Source of the DNA: Granulicella sapmiensis
GTDB lineage: Bacteria > Acidobacteriota > Terriglobia > Terriglobales > Acidobacteriaceae
Direction of reading: 5' to 3'
NCBI GenBank assembly: GCA_026225395.1
Contig: JAMFSR010000019.1
Location: 62,001 to 126,000 of the forward strand
Length of the DNA: 64,000 nt
Notes under the pieces: model-generated
What the model was told of the DNA's origin: nothing
Seen by the model: only the letters and a program-made list of their open reading frames with translations
Database searches by the model: none
Position numbers and translations under genes: made by a program
Shown here: positions 1-8,506 of the stretch, one piece after another
Position numbering within the stretch: position 1 is the first letter of the stretch
Layout: each line of letters begins with the position of its first letter

Positions 1-2
1 TG

Positions 3-1238
3 GCGCAGGGAACGGGAACCCTTGTTGACCCCACCCACGACGATAAGGCCGTCGTGAACGCCACGCCTGCGAGCAAAGACCGCTCGCAGGGGACCCCGGT
101 TGGGCCACCCAGTGTTGTGGATGGTGCTCCGCTGGAGGTTGTGGCGGCGCATGCGATAAAGACCGATGGGTTTGGGGCGCCGATCATTGCGAGTGTCGAG
201 GAGAAGCCGCCGGTGCTGGTGATTGTGCCGAAGAGCGATGCGGAGAAGGCGCGGGAGAAGGACCGGATTCGGCAGCAGTTGCGTGAGGGCAAGCTGGACG
301 ATCGGATGATCGAGATTGAGACGCGCGACCGGATGCAGCCGCAGATTGAGTTCATTGGCAATGCGCCGGGTGGGTCGGATGATGTGGAAGCTAGCGGTAT
401 GAAGGAGATGCTCGCCGGGATGTTTGGGCAGCGGACGCGGAAGAGGCCGATGAAGGTGGCCGATGCGTTCGATTACCTTTCGCAGGAAGAAGAAGGCCGG
501 TTGCTGGATATGGACCAGGTGACGCGGCTGGCGATTGAGCGGGTCGAGGATTCAGGGATGGTGTTTCTCGATGAGATCGACAAGATTGCCGGACGCGAGG
601 GCGGGCACGGGCCGGACATCAGCCGCGAGGGTGTGCAGCGGGATATTCTGCCGATCATTGAAGGCACGACCGTGAGCACGAAGTACGGCATGGTGACGAC
701 GGACCACATCTTGTTTATTGCGGCGGGTGCGTTCCATGTTTCGAAGCCGAGTGATCTGATTCCCGAACTGCAGGGACGTTTTCCGATTCGCGTGGAGTTG
801 TTGCCGTTGACAGTGGCGGACTTCCTGCGGATTTTGACGGAGCCGCGGGCTTCGCTGGTGAAGCAGGCGGTGGCACTGCTGGAGACGGAAGGGCTGACGC
901 TGGAGTTTGCTCCGGAGGCGCTGGAAGAGATGGCTACGTTTGCGTTCCAGGTGAATGAGACGACGGAGAACATCGGTGCGCGGCGGCTGCATACGATCAT
1001 GGAGAAGGTGCTGGATGAAATCAGCTTTGCAGCTCCGGACATGATGAAGGTTGGGGCGGGTGCTTCGCCTGTGACTGCTAGCGATGCAGAGAAGCCGCTG
1101 CCGGTGCTGGTGGAGCGGGCGATCGATCGCGAGGGTGTCAGCACGGTGCAGCGGGTGCTTCGTGTGGAGCGTGCCTATGTGCAGCAGCAGGTGGCGGATA
1201 TCGTGAAGAACCAGGACCTGAGCCGGTACATCCTTTAG
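3..1238 (+). CDS. hslU: ATP-dependent protease ATPase subunit HslU, 5' end outside window
   Basis: AAA+ unfoldase that feeds substrates to the HslV peptidase in the cytoplasm. The frame is open to the window edge, so the N-terminal half with Walker A lies upstream; the GTG at 54 is internal. Visible parts are the second half of the I-domain (REGKLDDRMIEIE), Walker B VFLDEID near 561-585, sensor 1 (ILFIAAGAFH), the sensor 2 stretch GARRLHTIMEKVLDE, and the C-terminal LSRYIL, which in this family docks into HslV. The I-domain loop is longer than in E. coli and its first part is encoded by a palindromic repeat (28-110). The identification is secure. Confidence 0.95.
   Translation, partial: AQGTGTLVDPTHDDKAVVNATPASKDRSQGTPVGPPSVVDGAPLEVVAAHAIKTDGFGAPIIASVEEKPPVLVIVPKSDAEKAREKDRIRQQLREGKLDDRMIEIETRDRMQPQIEFIGNAPGGSDDVEASGMKEMLAGMFGQRTRKRPMKVADAFDYLSQEEEGRLLDMDQVTRLAIERVEDSGMVFLDEIDKIAGREGGHGPDISREGVQRDILPIIEGTTVSTKYGMVTTDHILFIAAGAFHVSKPSDLIPELQGRFPIRVELLPLTVADFLRILTEPRASLVKQAVALLETEGLTLEFAPEALEEMATFAFQVNETTENIGARRLHTIMEKVLDEISFAAPDMMKVGAGASPVTASDAEKPLPVLVERAIDREGVSTVQRVLRVERAYVQQQVADIVKNQDLSRYIL
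28..110 (+). repeat. REP-like palindromic repeat inside hslU
   Basis: Begins ACCCCACCC and ends TGGGCCACCC, the same borders as the intergenic element at 3036-3076. It holds two inverted repeats: CACGAC/GTCGTG (36-56) and CCTGCGAG/CTCGCAGG (66-90). It is read in frame as part of the HslU I-domain loop. Confidence 0.6.
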
Positions 1239-1270
1239 ACATTAGAGGATAGACAATAGAGGATAGAGAC

Positions 1271-2980
1271 GTGGGTGTAGAGCTGCTGGCTTGGCGTAAG
1301 CGGTATGGGTTTGGCCGAGTCGACGCTTTTGTGCTGGCGCTGTATGCGGCCGTGCTGGCGGTGACGATTCCATTCCATGAGCCGTGGGCCGATGAAGCGC
1401 AGGCTTGGGTGCTGGCGCGGGATAGTTCGCTGTGGGAGATCTTTCGGTATCGGTTGCACTATGAAGGGACGCCGGCGCTGTGGCACTTTTTGCTGCGGGT
1501 GTTGATTGTCGCGCACGTGCCGTGGGTTGCGGTGGGGTGGGTCTGTGGCGTGATCGCGGTGGCAGGCGTTGCGGTGTGGCTGCGGTGGTCGCCGTTTCCG
1601 ATGGTGGTGCGCGTGTTGGTGCTGTTCACGTTCTTTGTGCTGTATCAGTATGGCGTGGTGGCGCGGAGCTATGTGCTGTTTCCGCTGTTGCTGTTTGGGT
1701 TGTGCGCGGTGTATTGCGCGCGGTCGCGACAGGTGCTTTGGTTTGCGGTGTTGGCGGGATTGCTGGCGAACCTTTGTCTGCAGGGCGCGATTGTTTCGGG
1801 GCTGTTCACGGTGTTGTATGTGTGGGAGCTTTGGCGCGGTCGTGTAAGAGCTCGGGGGATGCGGCGGGCGGTTGCTGTGCTGGTGGTGGCGTGGGGGATG
1901 TGTGCTTATGCGGCGATGCCGGCGCCGGATGTAGGGTTTGCGGTGCAGGATGCGGTTTCGGGTGGGGTGGTGCATCGGTTGCTGGTAAAGGTGATTGGGG
2001 AGACGCCACGGCATGTAGCGGTTAGGCCGGTGGATGCTGTGGTGTTGGGCATTGCGCGGCCTGTTGTGGATGCCGGATGGCGGGAGCGGTTGGCGATGAG
2101 GTTGCAACCGCCGGCTAAGAGTAGCGCACTGGATGCGGCTCCCGTGGCGCAGCAGGGGCCTTTGGCTGCATCTGCGGTGACGGTGGTGGAGTTGATGTCG
2201 GAGCTGCTGTGGCCTATTGCTGATTCAAGCTTGCTGGGTTGTGCTCTGCTCGTGCTGATATTGCTGTGGGCGCGGGCGCATGGTGGACTAATTTACTTTG
2301 TGCCGGCAGTGGTGCTGTGGCTGGTGGGGGAGTTTTTGTGGACGACGGATCATCATGCGGGGATGTTGTTGCTGACGTTGCTGGCGGGTGTGTGGCTCAC
2401 GGCTCGGCGGGCGGGTTTGGCGGGTGTGGAGTCGCGTGAGGGGATGCGGTGGCGTAAGGCTTCGTGGGTGGATGGTGGGTTTGTGGTGGTGCTGATGATC
2501 GTGCTGGCGGGGCAGGTGGTTTGGTCGGCTAGTGCGGTGTGGCGGGATCATCGTGGGGTCTATGATCCGGGACCGGAGTTGGCGCGGTATTTGAAGACGC
2601 TTCCGGCGGGCGAGCGGGTGGCGGCGTTTCATTACTGGAGCGTCGCGGCGCAGCCTTACTTTGCGCGGAATCCTTTTTTCAATCTGCCGACGGCGTACTG
2701 GCAGTGGAGTGCGAATGTGTTTCCCGATGCGCTGCATAAGCAGACGCTGGATGCGCGGCCGGATGTGGTGGTGTATACGCAAGAGGAGCCGCTGGCTAAC
2801 GAGATGCGAAATCAGATTCTGCCGCTGAATGTGCGGCGGGGTGGTGAGCCGGTGGATCCCGTGTTGGCGGATATCGAGGAGCGTGGGTATCGCGAGGCGC
2901 AGAGGTTTTGTGGGGAGAGGTTTTCGCGGTTGGGGGCTTCGTTTCGGGTTTGTGATGTGGTGTTTGTAAAGGGGAGGTAG
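1271..2980 (+). CDS. Polytopic membrane protein, GT-C glycosyltransferase-like
   Basis: Protein of 569 residues with many hydrophobic segments. The first extracytoplasmic loop carries an acidic motif (PWADEAQAW, about residues 38-46) of the kind that binds the metal and lipid-phosphate donor in GT-C transferases such as PMT and ArnT, so a role in transferring sugars from a polyprenyl carrier is plausible. The C-terminal 150 residues look soluble and periplasmic. The GTG start at 1271 follows GAGGATAGAG, which is part of a tandem repeat TAGAGGATAGA (1243-1253, 1257-1267). The family assignment rests on topology plus this motif; the substrate is unknown. Confidence 0.55.
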   Translation: MGVELLAWRKRYGFGRVDAFVLALYAAVLAVTIPFHEPWADEAQAWVLARDSSLWEIFRYRLHYEGTPALWHFLLRVLIVAHVPWVAVGWVCGVIAVAGVAVWLRWSPFPMVVRVLVLFTFFVLYQYGVVARSYVLFPLLLFGLCAVYCARSRQVLWFAVLAGLLANLCLQGAIVSGLFTVLYVWELWRGRVRARGMRRAVAVLVVAWGMCAYAAMPAPDVGFAVQDAVSGGVVHRLLVKVIGETPRHVAVRPVDAVVLGIARPVVDAGWRERLAMRLQPPAKSSALDAAPVAQQGPLAASAVTVVELMSELLWPIADSSLLGCALLVLILLWARAHGGLIYFVPAVVLWLVGEFLWTTDHHAGMLLLTLLAGVWLTARRAGLAGVESREGMRWRKASWVDGGFVVVLMIVLAGQVVWSASAVWRDHRGVYDPGPELARYLKTLPAGERVAAFHYWSVAAQPYFARNPFFNLPTAYWQWSANVFPDALHKQTLDARPDVVVYTQEEPLANEMRNQILPLNVRRGGEPVDPVLADIEERGYREAQRFCGERFSRLGASFRVCDVVFVKGR

Positions 2981-3035
2981 ATTTTTGACGTAACCGTGCG
3001 GGCTTGGGTTGAGTGCGGTCGCGCTTACGCGCGAT

Positions 3036-3076
3036 ACCCCACCCTTCCGCAAAAAGCGCGGAAGGATGGGCCACCC
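3036..3076. repeat. REP-like palindromic repeat
   Basis: ACCCCACCC, then the hairpin CCTTCCGC-N7-GCGGAAGG, then TGGGCCACCC. It has the same borders as the copy inside hslU (28-110) with a different hairpin in the middle. Confidence 0.6.
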
Positions 3077-3109
3077 GGATTGTCGCTCATCTTCAAAGGT
3101 GAGGCGACA

Positions 3110-3143
3110 GCAGATCCCCCGCGAGGATGACAGAAAGAAAAGC
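3110..3143. repeat. Diverged copy of a GATTCCC...GGAATGACA intergenic repeat
   Basis: CAGATCCCCCGCGAGGATGA followed by CAGAAAGAAAAG is similar to the element at 5995-6022. Just upstream (3081-3110) is another imperfect palindrome with TGTCGC/GCGACA ends, so three palindromic units sit side by side here. Confidence 0.4.
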
Positions 3144-3155
3144 AACACCAAATGC

Positions 3156-3198
3156 AAAGGCCGCCATCAACGATGGTGGCCTTTGTTGTTTGTTGTTT
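3156..3198. terminator. Bidirectional rho-independent terminator
   Basis: Stem AAAGGCCGCCATC/GATGGTGGCCTTT (3156-3184, one mismatch, 3-nt loop) followed by a T-rich tract on the + strand. It lies between the convergent membrane-protein gene and tal and probably serves both. Confidence 0.75.
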
Positions 3199-3202
3199 CG
3201 GC

Positions 3203-4192
3203 TTAGACGGTTGCTGGCTTGGGGAGCTCGCTGAGGCGCTTGGCCAGGAGCTTTTCGAGGTCTTCGAGGGCCTTGGAGAAGCCTTCAATACCTTCCTTCA
3301 GCTTGTCGTGGGCCATCGGGTTTTCGGCGTGCATCTTGTCGAAGGTGGCTTTGTCGACGGTGATCTTTTCGAGCTTGCTGTCCTTGGAAAGGCGCGGATC
3401 GAGCTTGCGGATGAGGACGCCCTGGTTGGTCTGGAGTTCTTCGAGCAGCTTCGGAGCGATGGTCAGCAGGTCGCAGCCGGCGAGTTCGATGATTTCGTTC
3501 GTGTTGCGGAAGCTGGCGCCCATGACGACAGTCTTGTAGCCGAACTTCTTGTAGTAGTGGTAGATCTCGGTGACGGACTTGACGCCGGGATCCTTGGGAC
3601 CGCTGTAGTCCTTGTCGTCGTGAGCCTTGTACCAGTCGAGAATGCGGCCGACGAAGGGCGAGATGAGTGTGACCTTGGCTTCGGCGCAGGCGACGGCCTG
3701 GTGGAGGCCGAAGAGGAGCGTCATGTTGCAGTGGATGCCTTCGGTTTCGAGGATCTCGGCGGCCTTGATGCCTTCCCAGGTGGAGGCGAGCTTGATGAGG
3801 ACGCGCTCGTTGCCGATGCCGGCTTCGTTGTACTGGTGGATGATGTCGCGGGCGGCGGCGAGGGATGCTTCGGTGTCGTAGCTGAGGCGGGCGTCGACTT
3901 CAGTGGAGACGCGCCCGGGGACGATTTCGAGGATCTTACGGCCGAAGGCTACGGCTAGGGTTTTGAAGGCAGCGGCAGCGACATCCTTGTCGTCGGCGTC
4001 GGGGTGCTTTTCGCGGGCGTTCTTGAGGACGTCGTCGACGATGTCCTGATACTCGGGCATGCCGGCAGCGGTGGCGATCAACGAGGGGTTGGTGGTGGCG
4101 TCGGTGGGCTTGTACTTTTTGATGGCGTTGATGTCGCCCGTGTCGGAGACCACGGTGGTCATCGTCTTGAGCTGATCTAGAAGATTCGGCAT
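3203..4192 (-). CDS. tal: Transaldolase, TalB type
   Basis: Pentose phosphate pathway enzyme that moves a dihydroxyacetone unit from sedoheptulose 7-phosphate to glyceraldehyde 3-phosphate. At 329 residues it matches the long TalB subfamily. It has [10 protein letters not shown] and DATTNPSLI near the N-terminus, the Schiff-base lysine K134 in [13 protein letters not shown], and the C-terminal [17 protein letters not shown] helix. The ATG at 4192 is chosen because GAGGAG lies about 10 nt upstream and the homology starts there; the frame stays open upstream to 4267 without a better ribosome site. It appears to be a single-gene unit. Confidence 0.95.
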   Translation of the reverse strand: MPNLLDQLKTMTTVVSDTGDINAIKKYKPTDATTNPSLIATAAGMPEYQDIVDDVLKNAREKHPDADDKDVAAAAFKTLAVAFGRKILEIVPGRVSTEVDARLSYDTEASLAAARDIIHQYNEAGIGNERVLIKLASTWEGIKAAEILETEGIHCNMTLLFGLHQAVACAEAKVTLISPFVGRILDWYKAHDDKDYSGPKDPGVKSVTEIYHYYKKFGYKTVVMGASFRNTNEIIELAGCDLLTIAPKLLEELQTNQGVLIRKLDPRLSKDSKLEKITVDKATFDKMHAENPMAHDKLKEGIEGFSKALEDLEKLLAKRLSELPKPATV

Positions 4193-4412
4193 TTCGGTAG
4201 GACTCCTCAGGCGGGAACTTTTGGGCGCATTGAAGCGCGTAGGAGTTCCATTATAGAGCGATTCCACTCACGTATTGGATGTTGTCAGGCAGGTTTGGGG
4301 TGCTGGTTCCGCATTCTGCAACAAAAATGGGGCGGTGCCGCGGTCCCTATTGCAGAGGAGACGCGGCTTCGGTCCCTTTGGTTTCGCATCGGTCGCTCCG
4401 GGCTGGCTGCGG

Positions 4413-5852
4413 CTAGTCTGCGGTTTTGAGGACCAGGACGGTCGCGATGGGGTCGAGAGCGGCGGAGGGGAGCTGGACGTCGATGCCGCTGTCGGTCTGG
4501 GTGAATTTGAGGAATTTGTGGGTTTTATCTGCCAGCAGATAAGCGCCTGTGACCTTGCGGGGGAGCTTGTCGAGGTGAAAGCTGGCGCCGGGCCAATGGA
4601 AGATTTCGATGTAGACCTTGTTGGGAGCGGTGGTGGAGCGCCAGTTCCAGGTGGGGACGAACTTGGGCTTGCCGGATTTCTCCTTTTCGGTGGCGCTCAA
4701 CTCGCCGGTGGGGGTGGTGAAGAGTGTGGGCGAGGTGCCGTAGATGGCTTCGCTGTTGACGTCCATCCACTTGCCGACCTCGCGGAGGCGCTCGGCTTCG
4801 GGCGGCGGAACGACGCCGTGGGAGTCGGGGCCGATGTTGAGCAGGTAGTTGCCGCCCTTGCTGGAGATGTCGATCAGGTTGCGGAGGATGGTTTCGGTGG
4901 ACTTGAAGTTGGTGTCGTAGGACTTGTAGCCCCAGGTGTCGTTCATGGTCATGCAGGACTCCCAGTCTTCGCCGGGGAAGCCGTTGGCGGGGATGTACTG
5001 CTCGGGGGTTTCGGTGTCGCCTTTGTAGGTGCCGCCGAGTCGGTTGTTCCAGATGAGATTGGGGTGCTGGTTCATGAGGGCTACGATCTCGGAGGCGAGC
5101 TCGGGGGTCATGTCTTTGGTGGGGGTGTCGAACCAGATGACGGCGGGGGAGTCGCCGTAGTTGGTGAGGAGCTCCTTGAGCTGCGGGATGGCCTTGGTGT
5201 GGAGGTAGGTGGCGAAGTCGCCGTCCTGGGCTTTATCCCAGTGGAAGGTTGGCGGCTGGTGGTCGCCGGTCTTGAGCGCGGCTGCGCCGGGGGCGGTCCA
5301 GTCCTGATCCTGCGAGTAGTAGAAGCCGAGCTTGATGCCCTGCTTGCGGCACTCTTCGGCGAGCTCTTTGAGAGGGTCGCGGTGGAAGGGTGTGGCGGCG
5401 ACGATGTTGAAGGGGTCGGCCTTGGAGTCGAACATGGCGAAGCCGTCGTGATGCTTGGAGGTGATGACGATGTACTTCATGCCGGCGGATTTGGCGAGGG
5501 CGACGATGTCGTGAGCGGAGAAGCCGGTGGGGTTGAACTGCGGGGCGAGGGCTTTGTAGTCGGCGACGGGGATGGAGGCGCGGTTCATGATCCACTCGCC
5601 GATGCCCGGGACCTGCTTGCCGTCCCAGGTGCCGGCGGGGATGGAGTAAAGGCCCCAGTGGATGAACATGCCGAAGCGCGCGGCGCGCCACCAGGCCATG
5701 CGCGCGTCGCGCTGGGCGGGGGTTTCGGTGTCCTGGATGGATTTGACGGGATGGTTGACGGGGGTGGTGTCGGGTTTAGAACCGGCGAGTTGCGCGTGGG
5801 CGAAGGAGGAGGCAAGGAGTGTGAGCGTGGCTGCGTAGTGGGTGAGCTTCAA
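4413..5852 (-). CDS. Secreted alpha-L-fucosidase, GH29
   Basis: Glycoside hydrolase family 29 exo-enzyme that releases L-fucose from glycans, probably in the periplasm or outside the cell. The 479-residue product starts with a signal peptide (about residues 1-20, ending SSFAHA). The catalytic TIM barrel shows RFGMFIHWGLYSIPAGTW, ITSKHHDGFAMFDS and VIWFDTPT; the Asp of WFD is the expected nucleophile. The start is TTG with GGAG 8 nt upstream. A short beta domain forms the C-terminus. No transporter or sugar-kinase genes adjoin it. Confidence 0.9.
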   Translation of the reverse strand: MKLTHYAATLTLLASSFAHAQLAGSKPDTTPVNHPVKSIQDTETPAQRDARMAWWRAARFGMFIHWGLYSIPAGTWDGKQVPGIGEWIMNRASIPVADYKALAPQFNPTGFSAHDIVALAKSAGMKYIVITSKHHDGFAMFDSKADPFNIVAATPFHRDPLKELAEECRKQGIKLGFYYSQDQDWTAPGAAALKTGDHQPPTFHWDKAQDGDFATYLHTKAIPQLKELLTNYGDSPAVIWFDTPTKDMTPELASEIVALMNQHPNLIWNNRLGGTYKGDTETPEQYIPANGFPGEDWESCMTMNDTWGYKSYDTNFKSTETILRNLIDISSKGGNYLLNIGPDSHGVVPPPEAERLREVGKWMDVNSEAIYGTSPTLFTTPTGELSATEKEKSGKPKFVPTWNWRSTTAPNKVYIEIFHWPGASFHLDKLPRKVTGAYLLADKTHKFLKFTQTDSGIDVQLPSAALDPIATVLVLKTAD

Positions 5853-5994
5853 GGGGGCGTCTCCGGCGAAAGTTGCGGCGGAGAAACTATATATGAATGA
5901 AGTGTTTTATGTACAAAAGCTGGTTTCCAAGCGGTGGGCGTTTGTTCAGGGGCGTGAAGGCCCCTGCTCCCTCCGTCGAAAGCAAAGGCAAACG

Positions 5995-6022
5995 CGGATT
6001 CCCTTCGGGAATGACAAACAAA
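5995..6022. repeat. GATTCCC-TTC-GGGAAT intergenic repeat
   Basis: Compact hairpin ATTCCC/GGGAAT with a 3-nt loop (5998-6012), preceded by GCGG and followed by GACAAACAAAGG. It resembles the element at 3110-3143. It sits in the gap between the fucosidase and the glycogen synthase and may also act as a transcription stop. Confidence 0.45.
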
Positions 6023-6055
6023 GGGGCGTGGCAACGGAGAGGTCGCAGGCGGTTC

Positions 6056-7390
6056 CTACTTCGCGATCAGCGAATCGTAGAGCTGGATGGTCTGGGCGGC
6101 GATGGCGGTCCAGGAGAAGTGGTCTTCTACGCGCTTGCGGCCGGCTTCGCCCATGGCCTTGGCTTTGGCGGGATCGTTGAGGAGGCCGGTGATGTGGGTG
6201 GCCAGGTCTTTTGAGAACTGCTCGGGATTTTTGGGGAAGGTGGTGACTTCGTCGGCTTCAAAGGGGACGAGGTGGCCGGTTTCTTTGTCGACGACGACTT
6301 CGAGGATGCCGCCGGTAGCTGAGGCGACGACGGGCGCGCGGCAGGCCATGGCTTCGAGGTTGATGATGCCGAAGGGCTCGTAGACCGAAGGGCAGCAGAA
6401 GACGGCGCAGTGGGAGTAGAGCTGGATGGCTTCTTCCTTGGAGACCATCTGCTCGATCCAGACGATGTTGTGGCCGGTGCCGGTGGGGTCTCCGGTGGCC
6501 TCGGCGTGGCCAGGAGGGTTGTTGATGCCGTCGGACTCGACCGAGATCATAGCCTGCATGCTGCCTGGTGTTTGTTTGCGGACGGCTTCTACCTTGTCGC
6601 GCATTTCCTTGGCGATCTCTGGAGTGTCCGGTGCGCCCGCGCAGAGGACGACCTGCGTGCCGGGCGGGAGATGTGGGATCGCTTCGACGAGGTGGGTGAC
6701 GCCTTTTTGACGCGTGATGCGGCCGACGAAGAGGACGTAGGGGCGCGTGGGGTCGACGCCGTATTTCAGGAGGGCGTCGGTGCGCGGCGTGTATTGGTAC
6801 TGCTGGAGGTCGATGCCGTTGTAGATGACGTGGATGCGGTTGGCGTCGACGTCGGGATAGGCCTTGAGGATGTCGGCCTTGGTGCCGTTGGAGACAGCGA
6901 CGATGGCGTCGGCGTCGAGGATGGCGGTGCGTTCCATCCAAGAGCTGAGGGCGTAGCCTGTACCGAGCTGTTCGGCCTTCCAGGCGCGGAGAGGTTCGAG
7001 CGAGTGCGTGGTGAGGACGAACGGGATGCCGTAGAGCTTTTTCGCGAGGAAGCCCGCCATGGCGACGTACCAGGTGTGGGTATGGATGATGTCGAGCTTG
7101 TCGAGGGTCAGGTTTTCGAGGAGGTTGAGCGAGAGGGCCTCGAGTGCGCCTTTGAACTTGGCCTGCGTGCCGTTGGAGATGAGCGGCCAGGGTTGCTCGT
7201 AGTGGATGTCGAGGTGGAGATGGTGATCGTCGCAGGAGTCAGGCTTGACGGGCTCGGCGGGGGTTTCGCCCCAGGCGTGGACTTCGACCTCGATGAGCCT
7301 GGCGAGCTCGCGGGAGAGGTATTCGACGTGGACGCCGGCGCCGCCGTAAACGTAGGGTGGGTACTCACGGGTCATCAGGCCTACACGCAT
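6056..7390 (-). CDS. Glycogen synthase-type GT4 glycosyltransferase (corynebacterial GlgA family)
   Basis: 444-residue glycosyltransferase. The N-terminal MRVGLMTREYPPYVYGGAGV and the following sequence are typical of the corynebacterial-type glycogen synthase family, which uses a nucleotide-glucose donor to extend alpha-1,4-glucan (or to make maltose 1-phosphate in GlgM-like members). The GT4 C-terminal domain has GRITRQKG and the E-x7-E motif in PSVYEPFGIINLEAMACR. The ATG at 7390 is preceded by AGGAGC, and homology starts exactly there. No glgB, glgC or glgE is adjacent. Confidence 0.88.
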   Translation of the reverse strand: MRVGLMTREYPPYVYGGAGVHVEYLSRELARLIEVEVHAWGETPAEPVKPDSCDDHHLHLDIHYEQPWPLISNGTQAKFKGALEALSLNLLENLTLDKLDIIHTHTWYVAMAGFLAKKLYGIPFVLTTHSLEPLRAWKAEQLGTGYALSSWMERTAILDADAIVAVSNGTKADILKAYPDVDANRIHVIYNGIDLQQYQYTPRTDALLKYGVDPTRPYVLFVGRITRQKGVTHLVEAIPHLPPGTQVVLCAGAPDTPEIAKEMRDKVEAVRKQTPGSMQAMISVESDGINNPPGHAEATGDPTGTGHNIVWIEQMVSKEEAIQLYSHCAVFCCPSVYEPFGIINLEAMACRAPVVASATGGILEVVVDKETGHLVPFEADEVTTFPKNPEQFSKDLATHITGLLNDPAKAKAMGEAGRKRVEDHFSWTAIAAQTIQLYDSLIAK

Positions 7391-7490
7391 TGTTGATTGC
7401 TCCTGCACACTTAAGATGCAGCGATAGGATAGCGCGGTGGTGAGAACACCGGCTGGCAAGGATTGGCCGCCTGGAAATGGGCGATGCAAA

Positions 7491-7928
7491 TTATCGTGCC
7501 GGGATGAGGCGGGGGTCGAATGGGAAGGCGATCGGCTTATCGTGCTTGATGGAGCGTAGATCAGGGTGCGCAGGGTTCAGCAGGAAGTTCCATTCGAGGC
7601 CGTTGACGGCCGCACTTGGAACCTGAAGGACCGGCGTTCGCGCTTCCGCGAGCCAGAGGTCGCCGAAGCGTTGTGAGGCTGAAAGCTCGGATGGGAGGAG
7701 CATCTTTTCGATGGCAATGGAATCGGGAAGGTGGATGCGGGTGAGGACTTTAGGAGGAAATTTCCTGCCGCCTGCGTGAACCAACACTTCCAGCGCGGCG
7801 AGGCTGATGTGCTGCGCGGTGTAGATGACGCGGGCCCCGCGCGTGTGCCAGCGACCATCGTACAGATAGGTGCCAGTGGTATCGAGCGCGTCATAAGCGG
7901 CTGCGTGGATGCGGTGGAGCTGGATCAA
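7491..7928 (-). CDS. RES-domain toxin
   Basis: 145-residue RES protein, the toxin of an Xre/RES type II system; characterised relatives degrade NAD+ and stop growth. The conserved core is present: YDGRWHTRG with R26, IYTA with Y36, and LAALEVLVHAG with E47, which correspond to the Arg, Tyr and Glu of the family active site. The usual Asn after GRW is His here. The start overlaps the antitoxin stop by 4 nt (ATGA), so the two are translationally coupled. Confidence 0.88.
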   Translation of the reverse strand: MIQLHRIHAAAYDALDTTGTYLYDGRWHTRGARVIYTAQHISLAALEVLVHAGGRKFPPKVLTRIHLPDSIAIEKMLLPSELSASQRFGDLWLAEARTPVLQVPSAAVNGLEWNFLLNPAHPDLRSIKHDKPIAFPFDPRLIPAR

Positions 7929-8356
7929 ACGGGGAATCCGTACTCGAGTGCGGCCATGAGCTGCTCAACGAGGCGGCCTCCGGTTTCGGTGCGCAGCATG
8001 GAGAATGGCGTTGCCCCGCCAAGCTGGATGTGCGGAGCGAGCAGCCAGTCGATCGCATCCGCTTCGCTTTGCCAGGTGCGCGTGGAAAAGGCAAGGGAGT
8101 TGGCGAGTCGTGCGACGGTTTGGGCGGCAGTGGGACGCAGTGCTTGTTCGGCGCGCTTCCAGGAGGAATCAGGGATGAGCTCTGCGCGCAGTTTGCCGAG
8201 CGGTAAAGGAGAGCGTGCGGCGAACTTCTGAAAAAGCCTGGTTGCCGCAGCTTTGGATGCTGTAGGAGATGTGGAGAGCAGGTGCAGGCTGCGGATCTTG
8301 CGTTGTGGTACCGGCGGAGTCTTTCGCGCGGGGAGTGAAACTGCGGGATGGGCCAT
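7925..8356 (-). CDS. Xre/MbcA/ParS-type antitoxin
   Basis: 143-residue antitoxin partner of the downstream RES toxin. The C-terminal toxin-binding domain shows LGGATPFSMLRTETGGRLV followed by EYGFPV at the very end, the usual tail that plugs the RES active site; the N-terminal half is expected to be the DNA-binding part. The ATG at 8356 is chosen because GGAGGTGATC, a full anti-Shine-Dalgarno complement, lies immediately before it. An in-frame ATG at 8383 lacks any ribosome site and falls in the proposed -10 region. Confidence 0.85.
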   Translation of the reverse strand: MAHPAVSLPARKTPPVPQRKIRSLHLLSTSPTASKAAATRLFQKFAARSPLPLGKLRAELIPDSSWKRAEQALRPTAAQTVARLANSLAFSTRTWQSEADAIDWLLAPHIQLGGATPFSMLRTETGGRLVEQLMAALEYGFPV

Positions 8357-8381
8357 GATCACCTCCGACGGCTCTTGATTC

Positions 8382-8411
8382 ATTGTAACCCATATTTTGG
8401 TGTCAGGTGAA
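8382..8411 (-). promoter_or_regulatory. Promoter of the Xre/RES operon
   Basis: On the minus strand TTCACC, an 18-nt spacer, then TACAAT. The predicted transcription start falls about 20 nt before the antitoxin ATG, leaving just enough leader for the strong ribosome site. No clear operator palindrome is visible. Confidence 0.5.
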
Positions 8412-8506
8412 CTATTCGGGTTATGAAGCCTGCGCGCATTTTATGGGTTGCTCCGAAGTAGATTGGATGGATGTTCTCGTAGAGTAGTCGCATCGGGAGA
8501 ATTGTG

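Noticed and set aside
4275-5900. Plus-strand open frame opposite the fucosidase
   Set aside because: Gly/Val/Glu-rich shadow; the minus strand has full GH29 motifs and a signal peptide.
8356-8383. Longer antitoxin start at 8383
   Set aside because: It has no ribosome site and overlaps the proposed -10 element, whereas 8356 has a full GGAGGTGATC.
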